Assembly: GCA_003105195.1 (NCBI GenBank)
Contig: PQAH01000058.1
Location: 1 to 49,303, forward strand
Source of the DNA: Bradyrhizobiaceae bacterium
GTDB lineage: Bacteria; Pseudomonadota; Alphaproteobacteria; Rhizobiales; Xanthobacteraceae
Direction of reading: 5' to 3'
DNA: 49,303 nt
The position numbers and the translations under genes are program-made. The stretch's first letter is position 1, and every line of letters begins with the position of its first letter. This document shows, one piece after another, positions 1 through 8,660 of the stretch. The notes beneath the pieces were generated by a model. That model was not told the origin of the DNA. It made no database searches and was given only the letters and a program-made list of their open reading frames with translations.

Positions 1-935
1 AGCAGCTCGGCGAGGCGCCGCCAGCTCTGGCGCGCGGTGAGGAAGCTCCGCCAGTGGGCGATGGCGAGCTCCACGGGCGCGAGCGCCCGCGCGGTCAGGA
101 TCGACGCGGCGATGATGATGCCGGCGGTCGCCTGCTGCTGGATCACCAGATAGGCGCCGACCGCGAGCACGGCGGACTGCACCGCCATGCGCATCACCTT
201 GGAGGCGGCGCCGAGGCCGCCCGCGACGTCCGAGGCGCGCCGCTGGCTCGCCATGTACTTGGCGTTCACGTCGCTCCAGAGCCCGTAGAGGCGCCGGCCC
301 ATGCCCATGGCCTGCACGACCTCGGCATTGCGCCGGCTTGCCTCGGCGAGCGCGTTGCGCGTGGTGGCATGCACGGCGGCGTCCTTCGAGGGTGCGCGCG
401 CGAGCAGCTCGGTCATCAGCGTGAGCGCCACCAGGACGATCGCGCCGGCGAGCGCGGCGACGCCGATCCAGACATGGAAGGCGAAGCAGATCGCGAGATA
501 GAGCGGCATCCAGGGCAGGTCGAACAGCGCGACCGGGCCGAGCCCGGAGAGGAACGCGCGCACCTGGTCGAGGTCGCGCACCGACTGCAGGCCGTCGCCG
601 CCGGCGCGGGTCTTCAACGGCAGCCGCACCACCGTGTCGTAGACGCGCGGGCTCAGCGCCTCGTCGAGCGCGAGCCCGATGCGCACCAGCACGCGCGCGC
701 GGATCAGGTCGAGCACGCCCAGGAAGGCGAACAGCGTGCCCGCGATGACGACGAGGCCGACCAGCGTCGGGATGCTGCGGCTCGGCAGCACCCGGTCGTA
801 GACCTCGAGCATGAAGAACGAGCCCGTCAGGTAGAGCACGTTGATGACGCCCGAGAGCAAAGCGATGCCGAGGAAGGCGCTGCGGCACGACCGCAGCGCC
901 TCGGCGATCTCGGAACGGGGGGCGTCTGTGGCCAT
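1..935 (-). CDS. Type I secretion system ABC permease/ATPase, PrtD/HlyB-like (3' part outside window)
   Basis: I translated the minus strand from an ATG at 935. The open frame runs without a stop to the window edge (about 311 codons). The N-terminus (MATDAPRSEIAEAL) is followed by hydrophobic segments and the phrase FFMLEVYDRVLPSRSIPTL near residues 40-60, which is typical of the transmembrane domain of PrtD-type permease/ATPases that export serralysins and other RTX proteins. The nucleotide-binding domain would lie beyond position 1, so Walker motifs cannot be checked. No clear Shine-Dalgarno sequence precedes the ATG. It lies downstream of gmhB on the same strand across a 194-bp gap. Two RTX proteases in this window (8661-10913 and 31808-34180) lack signal peptides and are plausible clients, which is an inference. 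The membrane-fusion protein and outer-membrane channel are not in the window. Confidence 0.88.
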   Translation of the reverse strand, partial: MATDAPRSEIAEALRSCRSAFLGIALLSGVINVLYLTGSFFMLEVYDRVLPSRSIPTLVGLVVIAGTLFAFLGVLDLIRARVLVRIGLALDEALSPRVYDTVVRLPLKTRAGGDGLQSVRDLDQVRAFLSGLGPVALFDLPWMPLYLAICFAFHVWIGVAALAGAIVLVALTLMTELLARAPSKDAAVHATTRNALAEASRRNAEVVQAMGMGRRLYGLWSDVNAKYMASQRRASDVAGGLGAASKVMRMAVQSAVLAVGAYLVIQQQATAGIIIAASILTARALAPVELAIAHWRSFLTARQSWRRLAEL

Positions 936-1129
936 GCGGACCGTGGTCGTGACTGGGGCGGCTCGAGCATAGGTCGCGCGAGCTAACAACGCGTTCATCG
1001 GCCGGCGCGCGAGAATCTGCCACCGCCGCCGCGGCGACCGCAATATGGCGGGCGCAGGAGGGGCAGGGAAGCGCGGCCCGCGGTCGTGGGTCGGCCGGCG
1101 CGGGTTGCCGGGCCAATGTCAAAACATTC

Positions 1130-1738
1130 CTATCCGGGTCCGCCCGCGCGAGCGGGCTCCGATCCCGGCTCGGACAGGAGCCGCGCGACGAACGCCTCCA
1201 GGTCGCCGCCCGGGAACCGGTAGCCGGGCACGCCGGCACGCCGCGCCGCTTCCATGTCGATGTCCTTGTCGCCGATCAGCAGGCTGCGCGCGCGGTCGAT
1301 CGGCCACTCGCGCAGCGCCCGCGCGATCATGCCGGCGCCGGGCTTGCGGCTGTCGCAGGCCCTGGCATAGCGCGCGACCGTGCCGTCCGGATGGTGCGGG
1401 CAGTAGTAGAAGGCGTCCACATGCGCGCCGGCGGCGCGCAGTTGCGCGTCGATCCAGGCGTGCAGCGCGCGCACCGCATCCTCGTCGAACAAGCCGCGCG
1501 CGACGCCCGACTGGTTGGTGACGACGATCACCAGGTAGCCCGCATCGTTGAGGCGCCTGACGGCGGCCACGGCGCCGGGAATCCAGACGAAATCCTCCGG
1601 GCGATGGACATAGCCGGCATCGACATTGAGGACGCCGTCGCGGTCGAGGAAGGCGGCCGGCCGCAGGCGCGCGCCGCCTTGACGCTCTCCCGGCGCCGTG
1701 ATCGATGGGTCCTGGTGCACCGCGCATGAATGCAGCAA
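1130..1738 (-). CDS. gmhB: D-glycero-D-manno-heptose 1,7-bisphosphate 7-phosphatase-like HAD phosphatase (GmhB family)
   Basis: A HAD-IIIA phosphatase of about 200 residues, the usual GmhB length. GmhB removes the C7 phosphate of heptose 1,7-bisphosphate during ADP- or GDP-heptose synthesis in the cytoplasm. Visible motifs are DRDG (residues 32-35, nucleophile and acid/base aspartates), TNQSG (74-78), CPHHPDG (113-119), C128, RKPGAGM (131-137) and GDKDIDM (156-162). E. coli GmhB binds zinc through C-x-H and C-x-C. Here the last cysteine is replaced by Ser130 (CDSRKP instead of CDCRKP), so zinc binding may be weaker. The start is uncertain: TTG at 1738, or GTG at 1720. The 5' end overlaps or abuts the divergent AGE gene. 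No other heptose genes (gmhA, hldE) are visible, so it may act on another sugar phosphate. Confidence 0.85.
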   Translation of the reverse strand: MLHSCAVHQDPSITAPGERQGGARLRPAAFLDRDGVLNVDAGYVHRPEDFVWIPGAVAAVRRLNDAGYLVIVVTNQSGVARGLFDEDAVRALHAWIDAQLRAAGAHVDAFYYCPHHPDGTVARYARACDSRKPGAGMIARALREWPIDRARSLLIGDKDIDMEAARRAGVPGYRFPGGDLEAFVARLLSEPGSEPARAGGPG

Positions 1739-2964
1739 ATCCCGCCGACGCCCAAGGGCAAAGTTTTCCGGCGCGCGACCCGGCGGACCCCGCCGTGCTG
1801 CGCGCCTGGCTGGGCGACGTGCTGCTGCCCTACTGGCGCGAGCGCACCGTGGACCGCGCGCATGGCGGCTTCTTCGAGCGCCTGACGCCCGAGGGCGCGC
1901 TGGTGCCGCTCGACTACAAGCGCATGCGCCTGCAGGGGCGGCAGATCTATCTGTTCAGCCACGCGGCGCTGATCGGCCTCGACCCGGAGGGACGCGAGGT
2001 CGCCGCGCGCGGCGTCGACTTCGTGGTCCGCCACGGCTGGGCGCCGGGCGCGGGCGGCTTCGTGTTCAAGCTGTCGCTCGACGGGCGGCGCGTGCTCGAC
2101 GCGACGCGCCACCTCTACGACCAGGCCTTCGTGCTGTTCGGCCTGGCCTGGTTCCATCGCCTGACCGGATCCGCGGCGGCGCTCGCGCAGGCCGACCGCA
2201 CGCTCGCCTTCCTGGACGCGCGGATGCGCGATCCGCGGGCGGGCGGCTACCTCGACGCATGGATCGAGGGGCAGGCCGGCATGCCGCTGCCGCGCCGGCA
2301 GAACCCGCACATGCATCTCGTCGAGGCGCTGCTGATCCTCGCCGAGACCAGCGGTCGCGCCGACCATCTCGATCGTGCGCGCGCGCTCGTGGAGCTGTTC
2401 TTCGCGCGCTTGCGCACCGGGCCGCACGGCTTCGTCACCGAGTACTTCACGGCCGACTGGCGCCCGGCGCCCGGCGCCGACGGCGCACGCCACGAGCCCG
2501 GCCACCACTTCGAGTGGATCTGGCTCCTGCTGCGCTATGCGCGGCTCGCCGGCGACCGGGAGCTCCCGGGGCGGCTCGCCGACCTGCTCGAGGCGAGCCT
2601 CGCTCGTGGCATCGACCGCGCGCCCGGCATGCTCGCCGCGACCTTCGACGAGATCGACCCCGAGGGCGCGCCGCTGGTCACGACCAAGCGGCTGTGGCCG
2701 CAGACCGAGACCGTGAAGGCCCTGCTCGCGGCCTACGAGGCGTTCGGCGACGCCCGCCACCTGCAGGCGGCGCAGGCCACGATCCGCATGATCTTCCGCC
2801 ACTACCTGCCGGGCGGCGCGCCGCTGTTCCGCGAGCACCTCGACCGCGGCGGGGGGAGCTGCGTGGTCGACTTCGTTCCGGCGAGCTCGCTCTACCACCT
2901 GTTCCTGTGCCTGGCCGAGTATCTGCGCGTGCTCGGCGCCTCCCCGCTGGAGGCGCAGCAATGA
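1726..2964 (+). CDS. AGE-family N-acylglucosamine 2-epimerase / mannose isomerase-like protein
   Basis: A 412-residue protein from the ATG at 1726 (an in-frame ATG at 1705 is possible). Length and sequence fit the (alpha/alpha)6-barrel AGE family, which interconverts N-acetylglucosamine and N-acetylmannosamine or isomerises mannose-type sugars. Family-like stretches include DRAHGGFFERL near the N-terminus, RLQGRQIYLFSHAAL, NPHMHLVEALLILAE in the middle, GHHFEWIWLLLRYARL, and TTKRLWPQTETVKALLAAYEA towards the end; the conserved His and Arg residues of the barrel appear present. It is transcribed divergently from gmhB and convergently with neuB, whose stop lies only 9 bp away. Beside a sialic acid synthase homologue, an epimerase making an N-acylmannosamine substrate is the simplest reading. 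The true substrate (free sugar, phosphate or GlcNAc) cannot be decided from sequence. Confidence 0.85.
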   Translation: MNAANPADAQGQSFPARDPADPAVLRAWLGDVLLPYWRERTVDRAHGGFFERLTPEGALVPLDYKRMRLQGRQIYLFSHAALIGLDPEGREVAARGVDFVVRHGWAPGAGGFVFKLSLDGRRVLDATRHLYDQAFVLFGLAWFHRLTGSAAALAQADRTLAFLDARMRDPRAGGYLDAWIEGQAGMPLPRRQNPHMHLVEALLILAETSGRADHLDRARALVELFFARLRTGPHGFVTEYFTADWRPAPGADGARHEPGHHFEWIWLLLRYARLAGDRELPGRLADLLEASLARGIDRAPGMLAATFDEIDPEGAPLVTTKRLWPQTETVKALLAAYEAFGDARHLQAAQATIRMIFRHYLPGGAPLFREHLDRGGGSCVVDFVPASSLYHLFLCLAEYLRVLGASPLEAQQ

Positions 2965-2973
2965 CGCGCGGGT

Positions 2974-4065
2974 TCAAGCGACGCGTGCGACGGTCTTCAC
3001 CCCCACGGCCGCCAGCGTGACGACCTCCTCCGCCGCGACGTCCCGGATCAGCGCCTGGCCGACCAGCTTGTCGACGTCGCAGGGCTGCAGTGCATCCTGC
3101 GCGATCTTCGAGGAGGCCGGAATGCGGAAGGCGAGGTCGTCCGCGGTGAGCACGCTGCCGGCGGAGAGGTCGCGCACCGCCACGACCCGCTTGACCATCT
3201 TGTTGAGCGGGCCGATCTCCGACGCGTAGGGACGCTTCACGCCGTCGCCGAGGGCGAGCCGCGTACGCTCCAGGTCGCGCACGACGCGGCGCAGGCCGCT
3301 CGGCTCGAGCGAGAAGGCCTGGTCCGAGCCCTTCCAGGTGCGGTTGAGCGTGAAGTGCTTCTCGAAGATCCGCGCACCCAGCATGTAGGCGACCAGCGGC
3401 ATGGCGATGCCGCTGTCGTGCGACGAGAAGCCCACCACGATGTCCGGGAACTCGGCGCGGAAGGTCTCGATCACCCGCAGGTTCAGTTCCTCGTAGGGGG
3501 CCGGATAGCCCGACGTGCACTGCATGATGCAGAGGTTCTGGTTGATCGGCATGATCGTGTCGTAGGCGCGGCGCACCTCGGTCATGCTGGCGCCGCCCGT
3601 CGAGACGATCATCGGCTTGCCGAAGGCCGCGACCTTCCTCAGCAGCGGCGTGTTGTTGAGGTCGCCGGACGCGATCTTGTAGGCCGGCATGTCGATCTCG
3701 GCGAGGAAATCCGCCGACGCCTCGTCGAAGGCCGTCGAAAAGAACAGGAGTCCCAGGGAGCGCGCATGGTCGGCGAGCTCGAGGTACTGGGCGCGATCGA
3801 ACTCGAGGACCTCGCGGTGCGCGCCGTAGGTCTCCCCGTAGGCGTTCTCGCTGTGGTAGGGGCTGTCGTACATCTCGCGCGTGAACAGGGTCCTGTTGTC
3901 GCGCTTCTGGATCTTGACGGCGTCGGCGCCGCACTCGGCCGCGGCCTTGAAGATCGCCTTGCATTTCTCGAGCTCGCCCTGGTGATTGTGGCCGACCTCG
4001 GCGATCACATAGGACGCGCTGCCGTCGGCGACGGTCTTGTCCCCGATGCGAAAGGCTCGTTGCAT
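2974..4065 (-). CDS. neuB: NeuB-family N-acetylneuraminate (sialic acid) synthase
   Basis: A 363-residue protein from ATG 4065. That start has a GGGAG ribosome site about 6 nt upstream and is preferred over an upstream in-frame ATG at 4140. NeuB enzymes condense phosphoenolpyruvate with an N-acylmannosamine or related aldose to make nonulosonic acids. The N-terminal TIM barrel shows AEVGHNHQG (residues 22-30), GADAVKIQKRD (46-56), YKIASGDL (129-136), SSHDSG (214-219) and EKHFTL (235-240). His216 and His237 sit where NeuB enzymes bind metal and substrate. A C-terminal SAF/antifreeze-like domain begins near residue 293 (VVAVRDLSAGSVLTADDL). It is the last gene of a leftward set with the capsule protein (67 bp upstream) and transketolase. 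No NeuA (CMP-sugar synthetase) or NeuC is in the window, so the product could be a sialic acid or another ulosonic acid. Confidence 0.9.
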   Translation of the reverse strand: MQRAFRIGDKTVADGSASYVIAEVGHNHQGELEKCKAIFKAAAECGADAVKIQKRDNRTLFTREMYDSPYHSENAYGETYGAHREVLEFDRAQYLELADHARSLGLLFFSTAFDEASADFLAEIDMPAYKIASGDLNNTPLLRKVAAFGKPMIVSTGGASMTEVRRAYDTIMPINQNLCIMQCTSGYPAPYEELNLRVIETFRAEFPDIVVGFSSHDSGIAMPLVAYMLGARIFEKHFTLNRTWKGSDQAFSLEPSGLRRVVRDLERTRLALGDGVKRPYASEIGPLNKMVKRVVAVRDLSAGSVLTADDLAFRIPASSKIAQDALQPCDVDKLVGQALIRDVAAEEVVTLAAVGVKTVARVA

Positions 4066-4132
4066 TCCACGCTCCCGTGCCCAGTGAGGCCGTGCCCGTA
4101 CCACGGGCATTCCTTTAGGTGTCCCGGCGCCG

Positions 4133-5815
4133 CTAATCAACTCGCGAATATTCGAACGGCGTTCCCTGCAGGATGCCCTCGCAGATCGCGTCCAGGCCTG
4201 GGTCCGCGCCGGGTGCGAGCCGGTCGAGGGCGGGCGCCGAAATCGTGAACCGCCGCGGTCCGGGCTCCGGCACGACCAACGGGAGCGGGATCATGCGGCG
4301 AAAAAAGAAGTGGTGCGCATAGGCGATCGCCCGTTCCCGGCGCTCGCCGTCGATCCGCCCGGGGAAGGGCAGTTGCGACAGCAGCTCCAGATAGTGGCTT
4401 TTCGTGGCCGCATCGTGGGTGATGCCCTTGTTGCGGACCCAGGCCTCGCCCGCCACGATCACGGGGATCCCGAGCGCCGTCAGCTCCACGCCCATCTTGG
4501 TCCCGTAGATCAGGGCCGCATTGGCGCGCCTGGCGAGCGCGTAGGAGGAGACGGGACTGTCCGGAGGGACGACCGTGACATTGGCCGGCAGCCGGGAGAA
4601 CGCGGCCGCGATCTCGTCGGCCGCGCGCTGGCGCGAGCTCGGGCTGCCCGTGATCTCGGCCGGGTGCACGCGGATGACGAGCTGCAGGTCGGGACGGGCC
4701 GCGAACCAGCGCACGGTCTCGAGGAGCCATGCGCGCTGGTCCGCGAAGGCATTGGCCGGATAGTGCAGCTGCGCGTCCCAGAACACGTTGGTGTAGGCGA
4801 CGAAGGTCGGCTTCGCGGGATCCAGCGCGAGTTGCGCGAGATCCCCGGTCTCCGGCTCCGCGTGGAAGCGGATCCAATCGCCGCGACCGTCGGCACGGCT
4901 CTCCAGGTAGGCGAGCGTCGCCTCCCGCTCGGCCGGGTCGAGCTGCCGCCCGGCCCAGCGCGCAACCGGCTCGTCCATCAAGGTGTGGTGGTAGGTGTCG
5001 TCGTGACTGAAGATGAAGCAGTGGCGTCGATAGGCGGGATTCCAGGTGACCGCGCGAATTCCGCGCGCCCGTGCGAGCGCCGCGACCATGCCCTGGGGGA
5101 CGTAGATTCCATGATGCGCCACCACGACGGCGGGCCGCACGCGATCCATGAGGCGGCCATAGGCGATGGCGGTGAGGACCGACGCCGCCAGATAGCGTCG
5201 CAGGATGCGCGTGCCGTGCGGCTCGTCGCCGAGCGATCCGCGCGCGAGATAGCGCAGCGCGCCCGCATGGGCATGCTCGCCGACCGGCAGTCCCTCCCAA
5301 CTGGCGTGCGCGAGCTCGCTTTCCGGCGTTGCCTTCGCGAAGGCCCAGGCGCGCGCGTGGTCGTGCTCGGTCAGCGTCTCGCCCAGGCGGGCGACCGGCA
5401 GTCCGAGAGCCTCGACCTGCGCCGCGGCGGGTGCGTGGCAATAGGCGCAGAGCAGGCGCGGCGGGCCGTGACGGGCGAACCGGCCCGTATCGGGGACCAG
5501 GTTGACCTCGCACATCATGCAGGCCGGCAGCACGCCGTCGCAGAAGGCGCTGGTGACCTGCGCGCCGCGCAAGGTGAGCGCGACGGCGAGCAGCCGGTCG
5601 ATGGCGGCGATCGCGAAATGCCCCCCCGTGCTGGTGGCGACGAGGACGCGCGGCCCCTCCTGCGCGCGCGCGATCGCGTCCCGCCAGTCCCGGCTGGCAG
5701 GACGCACGAAGCCGGCGAAATCCTGGTGCAGCCCGAGCCGGGCGAGGATGTTGAGCCGCAGCAGCCGGGCGCCGGCGAGGCCGGGCATGTCCCGGAGGCG
5801 CGCGCGGAGCTTCAT
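4133..5815 (-). CDS. Capsule polysaccharide biosynthesis protein, KpsC/KpsS-like (putative glycosyltransferase), copy A
   Basis: A 560-residue protein starting at ATG 5815, which overlaps the transketolase stop as ATGA, so the two are translationally coupled. It resembles capsule-synthesis proteins of the Pfam Capsule_synth type (GT-B-like; KpsC/KpsS relatives transfer Kdo). Diagnostic stretches are FCDGVLPACMMC (around residue 90), LLCAYC (around 120), FSHDDTYHHTL, WDAQLHYPANAF, LQLVIRVHPAE, IYGTKMGVELTALGIPVIV (around 435), GEAWVRNKG and HHFFFRRMIPLP (around 500). The two C-x-x-C pairs suggest a metal or structural site. No signal peptide or membrane segment is evident. A close paralogue lies at 14318-16111 with nearly the same motifs. 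Between NeuB and transketolase, transfer of an ulosonic acid-like residue is an attractive but unproven role. Confidence 0.75.
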   Translation of the reverse strand: MKLRARLRDMPGLAGARLLRLNILARLGLHQDFAGFVRPASRDWRDAIARAQEGPRVLVATSTGGHFAIAAIDRLLAVALTLRGAQVTSAFCDGVLPACMMCEVNLVPDTGRFARHGPPRLLCAYCHAPAAAQVEALGLPVARLGETLTEHDHARAWAFAKATPESELAHASWEGLPVGEHAHAGALRYLARGSLGDEPHGTRILRRYLAASVLTAIAYGRLMDRVRPAVVVAHHGIYVPQGMVAALARARGIRAVTWNPAYRRHCFIFSHDDTYHHTLMDEPVARWAGRQLDPAEREATLAYLESRADGRGDWIRFHAEPETGDLAQLALDPAKPTFVAYTNVFWDAQLHYPANAFADQRAWLLETVRWFAARPDLQLVIRVHPAEITGSPSSRQRAADEIAAAFSRLPANVTVVPPDSPVSSYALARRANAALIYGTKMGVELTALGIPVIVAGEAWVRNKGITHDAATKSHYLELLSQLPFPGRIDGERRERAIAYAHHFFFRRMIPLPLVVPEPGPRRFTISAPALDRLAPGADPGLDAICEGILQGTPFEYSRVD

Positions 5816-7749
5816 CGCCCGCGGTCGCCGCCGAGGAACGCCCGGATGCGTGCGCGCAGGCCGTTGGCGTCGAGGGCGAGCGCCGCGAGCACCTCGTCGT
5901 TGCGGCCCGACGGGGGCACCTCTTCGAGGCCGATGGCGAGGCAGCGGGGCAAGGGCCGGACCTCGCTCCGGGCGAGCGCCGCGAGCACCATCTCGCCCTG
6001 TCCGCCGGCGCGGAAGTGGTTGTCGAGCGTCACCAGCACCGGCGTCCGCGCCGCGAGGCCGGCGAGCCAGGCGGCATCCACGCGGTTGAGCCAGGGAAGG
6101 CTCGCGACGCCGAACGACAGGCCGTCCGCCGCCAGCAGCTCCGCGGCGGCGAGCGCCTCGGCCACCATGACGAGGCCCGCCGCGATGATGGTGCCGTCGC
6201 GGCCGGGCCGCAGCTCGACGCCGCATCCGAGCTTCGGGCGGTGGCCCGCCGGCAGCCGCGCCGCGGTCGGGTAGGGCACCGAGGCGAGCCGCAGGAAGCT
6301 CGGCCCCGCGTGCTCCGCGAGGCACCAGTCGAGCAGCATGCCGACCTCCGCGGGACAGCACGGCTCGACCATCACGAGATTCGGGATGCCGCCGACGGCC
6401 GAGATCTCGCGCACGCTCTGGTGCGAATGACCGGGCCCCGCCGGCACGACGCCGGACAGGCCGCCGACATAGACGATCCGCGTTCCCTCGGTCGCATTGT
6501 TGTAGATCTGCTCGTTCGGCCGCGTGGAGAGGAAGCAGGAGAACGAGTGCACGACCGGCGTGTACCCGCCGAGCGCCAGGCCGCCGGCCTGGCTCACCAT
6601 GTCCTGCTCGGCGATGCCGCACTCGACGAAGCGCTCGGGAAAGCACTCCGCGAAGGGCATGAGCCCCATGTCGAGGACCAGGTCCGCGTCGAGCACGACC
6701 AGGTCCGGCCGGCGCGCGGCGGCCGCGAGCAGCGCGTCCGTATAAGCCGGAAAGAGCCGCGCCGGGTTCGCGGCAAACGGCGGGACTTCGGGCTTGCCGA
6801 CATTCTCGACGCGGATCGGCATGGCGCCGAGCGCCGCGAGGCGCCGGCTGATGCGCGCCTCGATCTCCTCCACGGCGCGCAGATATTCCTCGGCTTTCGG
6901 CGCGCCCGAGTGGAAGCGGAACATCTCGACGTCCGAGTCGATCGCGGTTCCCTCCATGAAGGACACGCCCTTCCCCTTCACGGTATCCGCGATCACGACC
7001 TTCGGCCGATCCGTGACCCGGCGCAGATCCGCGAACAGCGCCTCGAGCGCCGCGAGGTCGTGCCCGTCGACTCGCGCCACGTGCCAGCCGAAGGCGCGGA
7101 ACTTGCCCTCCAGGTCGCCGAGGCTGGAGGTGCGCGCGACCGCGTAGTCGGACTGGAACTTGTTGTGGTCGACGATGACGGTGAGTTCGCCCAGGCGATC
7201 GTTGGCGGCCGACACCAGCGATTCCCAGATCTGGCCTTCCTGCAGCTCTCCGTCGCCCGTCATGACGAAGACGCGGCGATCTCTGCCGGCGAGACGGTTG
7301 GCCCGCACCAGGCCCTTGCCCTTGGAGATGCCCATCCCGAGCGAGCCCGTATTGGCGACGAGGCCCTCGGTGCCGATGTCGGGATGCCCGGGCAGGCCGT
7401 CGAGCCGGCGCAGCCGATGCAGCTTGTCCTCGGGCAGGATGCCTTGCGCGATCAGCACCGCGTAGAGGCCCGGCGCATCGTGCCCTTTCGAGGAGAAGAA
7501 CACGTCGCCGCGCCGCGGGTCGAGCTCCGAGAGATGGAGCAGGCTGACGATGTCCAGCGACGAGAAGGACGAGCCGATGTGCCCGGAGCCGGCCCGCGCG
7601 ATCATGTAGAGGGTGTTGAGCCGCGCCATGTCGGCGTAGAGGGCGGCCACCTCGGCCAGCGGCCCGTTGAGCGTGCGCACGCGACGGAACTCGGCGCGCG
7701 GGACGTAGTACAGGCTGGTTTCGACGACATTGCCAATCAGATCGCCCAC
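5812..7749 (-). CDS. Transketolase (complete, thiamine diphosphate-dependent)
   Basis: A 645-residue protein starting at GTG 7749 with GGAG about 7 nt upstream. It carries both halves of transketolase in one chain: the N-terminal ThDP-binding part (ARAGSGHIGSS at residues 51-61 and the GDGELQEGQIWES motif near residue 160) and the pyrimidine-binding/C-terminal part (ECGIAEQDMVSQAGG near 373). Transketolase moves two-carbon units between sugar phosphates. The first few codons differ from housekeeping transketolases, and its position immediately before the capsule protein and neuB genes suggests a dedicated copy supplying or remodelling a sugar precursor, for example a pentose, tetrose or heptose phosphate. 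The stop codon overlaps the next start (ATGA at 5812-5815). A degenerate copy of its first ~280 bp lies at 11202-11480. Confidence 0.93.
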   Translation of the reverse strand: MGDLIGNVVETSLYYVPRAEFRRVRTLNGPLAEVAALYADMARLNTLYMIARAGSGHIGSSFSSLDIVSLLHLSELDPRRGDVFFSSKGHDAPGLYAVLIAQGILPEDKLHRLRRLDGLPGHPDIGTEGLVANTGSLGMGISKGKGLVRANRLAGRDRRVFVMTGDGELQEGQIWESLVSAANDRLGELTVIVDHNKFQSDYAVARTSSLGDLEGKFRAFGWHVARVDGHDLAALEALFADLRRVTDRPKVVIADTVKGKGVSFMEGTAIDSDVEMFRFHSGAPKAEEYLRAVEEIEARISRRLAALGAMPIRVENVGKPEVPPFAANPARLFPAYTDALLAAAARRPDLVVLDADLVLDMGLMPFAECFPERFVECGIAEQDMVSQAGGLALGGYTPVVHSFSCFLSTRPNEQIYNNATEGTRIVYVGGLSGVVPAGPGHSHQSVREISAVGGIPNLVMVEPCCPAEVGMLLDWCLAEHAGPSFLRLASVPYPTAARLPAGHRPKLGCGVELRPGRDGTIIAAGLVMVAEALAAAELLAADGLSFGVASLPWLNRVDAAWLAGLAARTPVLVTLDNHFRAGGQGEMVLAALARSEVRPLPRCLAIGLEEVPPSGRNDEVLAALALDANGLRARIRAFLGGDRGR

Positions 7750-8660
7750 TCTCGGCTCCTCGGATGTTCCGTCCTTCCGGGGCGGCGGCGAGGTCCGATC
7801 CTCGCGCGGCCCGGCTGCGCCGGGGCGGTCGCCGCGAGCGACCCTTCCGTCCGGCGGGTTGGCCCTACCACGTTTTCCCGTGGCCGGCCGAGTGCCTCCG
7901 GGCGACGTCCCGCGGCGGCGCGAACCGCCGGGTCGGTTGCATCACGTTTCGTGCCGCCCGGGCGTCCCATCGGCCGGACCGAGCGCCTGCAGCTCCGCGG
8001 CACGGATGGCGCCCGGAGGTTCACCCGCTTCACTCCCGACGCTCAGGAAGGGGGAGTGGAGCACCGAGATGCGCGGCCCGCTTGTGATCGCGGACCAGGC
8101 CGGGCGCGAGGCCCGGCCGCGTGGCAGCGGGTGTGAGGCGCCGCCTGCCGGCTCCCGTGTGCCCGGGATCCGGCGCGCCTCTCGGCGCTCCACCGCGGTA
8201 CTTTCCGGCTCCCGAAGGCACCTCGGGGTCGAGGACGTTGTCGCCTGCCCTGTGAGCGGATCGTTTTCCGCCCCCCGATCGTAGTATCGGGGTGGTGCCC
8301 GCCTCGGCCGCCGCCCGGAGGCCCGGCGACCACCGGGCCCGCGGGACCGCATCCTGCTCCACCGAACGAGGTCACCGGTCGACGCCCCCAGCGAGCAGGA
8401 ACAAGTCATGCTATCCCGGACGAAAGAACAAAGCAAGAACAAAATTCGGGCCCGACCGTGCCGCGGGCGAGCCACGGGCGGCCCGGCCGGTGCGCCCGCG
8501 CGCTTGCCGCGGTGTCGGCCCGCGGCCGCCACAATGCCGGGATTGGGGCCGCGGCATGGCGCCTCGGCTCCGTAGCGACCCCAATTCATCCAGTTTTCGT
8601 AAGCCTTTATTGAGGGACCTCACCCAAGATTTCGCCGCGCGCTAACGAGCGAAGGTCCCA
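7750..8660. other. Gene-poor intergenic region upstream of two divergent transcription units
   Basis: About 900 bp between the divergent transketolase and metalloprotease genes. Open frames here are short, Arg/Pro/Gly-rich and resemble no protein I know. It must contain the promoters of both flanking units. The stretch 8400-8455 is noticeably A-rich in an otherwise GC-rich region and holds a GAAC-N7-GAAC repeat. A 7-bp inverted repeat (CCCCGAT/ATCGGGG) spans 8273-8292 without a following T-run. The last bases before 8661 contain a good ribosome site (GAAGG, 5 nt spacing). Confidence 0.6.
8426..8440. promoter_or_regulatory. Candidate alphaproteobacterial LexA (SOS) box
   Basis: GAAC (8426-8429), seven bases, GAAC (8437-8440), within AGAACAAAGCAAGAACAA. 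This matches the direct-repeat LexA operator GAAC-N7-GAAC (or GTTC-N7-GTTC) known from alphaproteobacteria. The A-rich spacer and flanks fit known sites better than a bare 8-base match. About one chance match to the 8 fixed bases is expected in a window this size, and no known SOS gene follows on either strand, so this is tentative. Confidence 0.4.

Noticed and set aside
54..986. Long plus-strand open frame of 310 codons antisense to the type I secretion gene
   Set aside because: It is His/Arg/Asp-rich and has no known domain, while the opposite strand gives a coherent transporter sequence.
6016..8136. Long plus-strand open frame over the transketolase
   Set aside because: It is a GC-skew shadow of the transketolase; no domain or ribosome site of its own.
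8273..8292. Stem-loop as a terminator or riboswitch
   Set aside because: A 7-bp inverted repeat only, without T-run or conserved RNA features.
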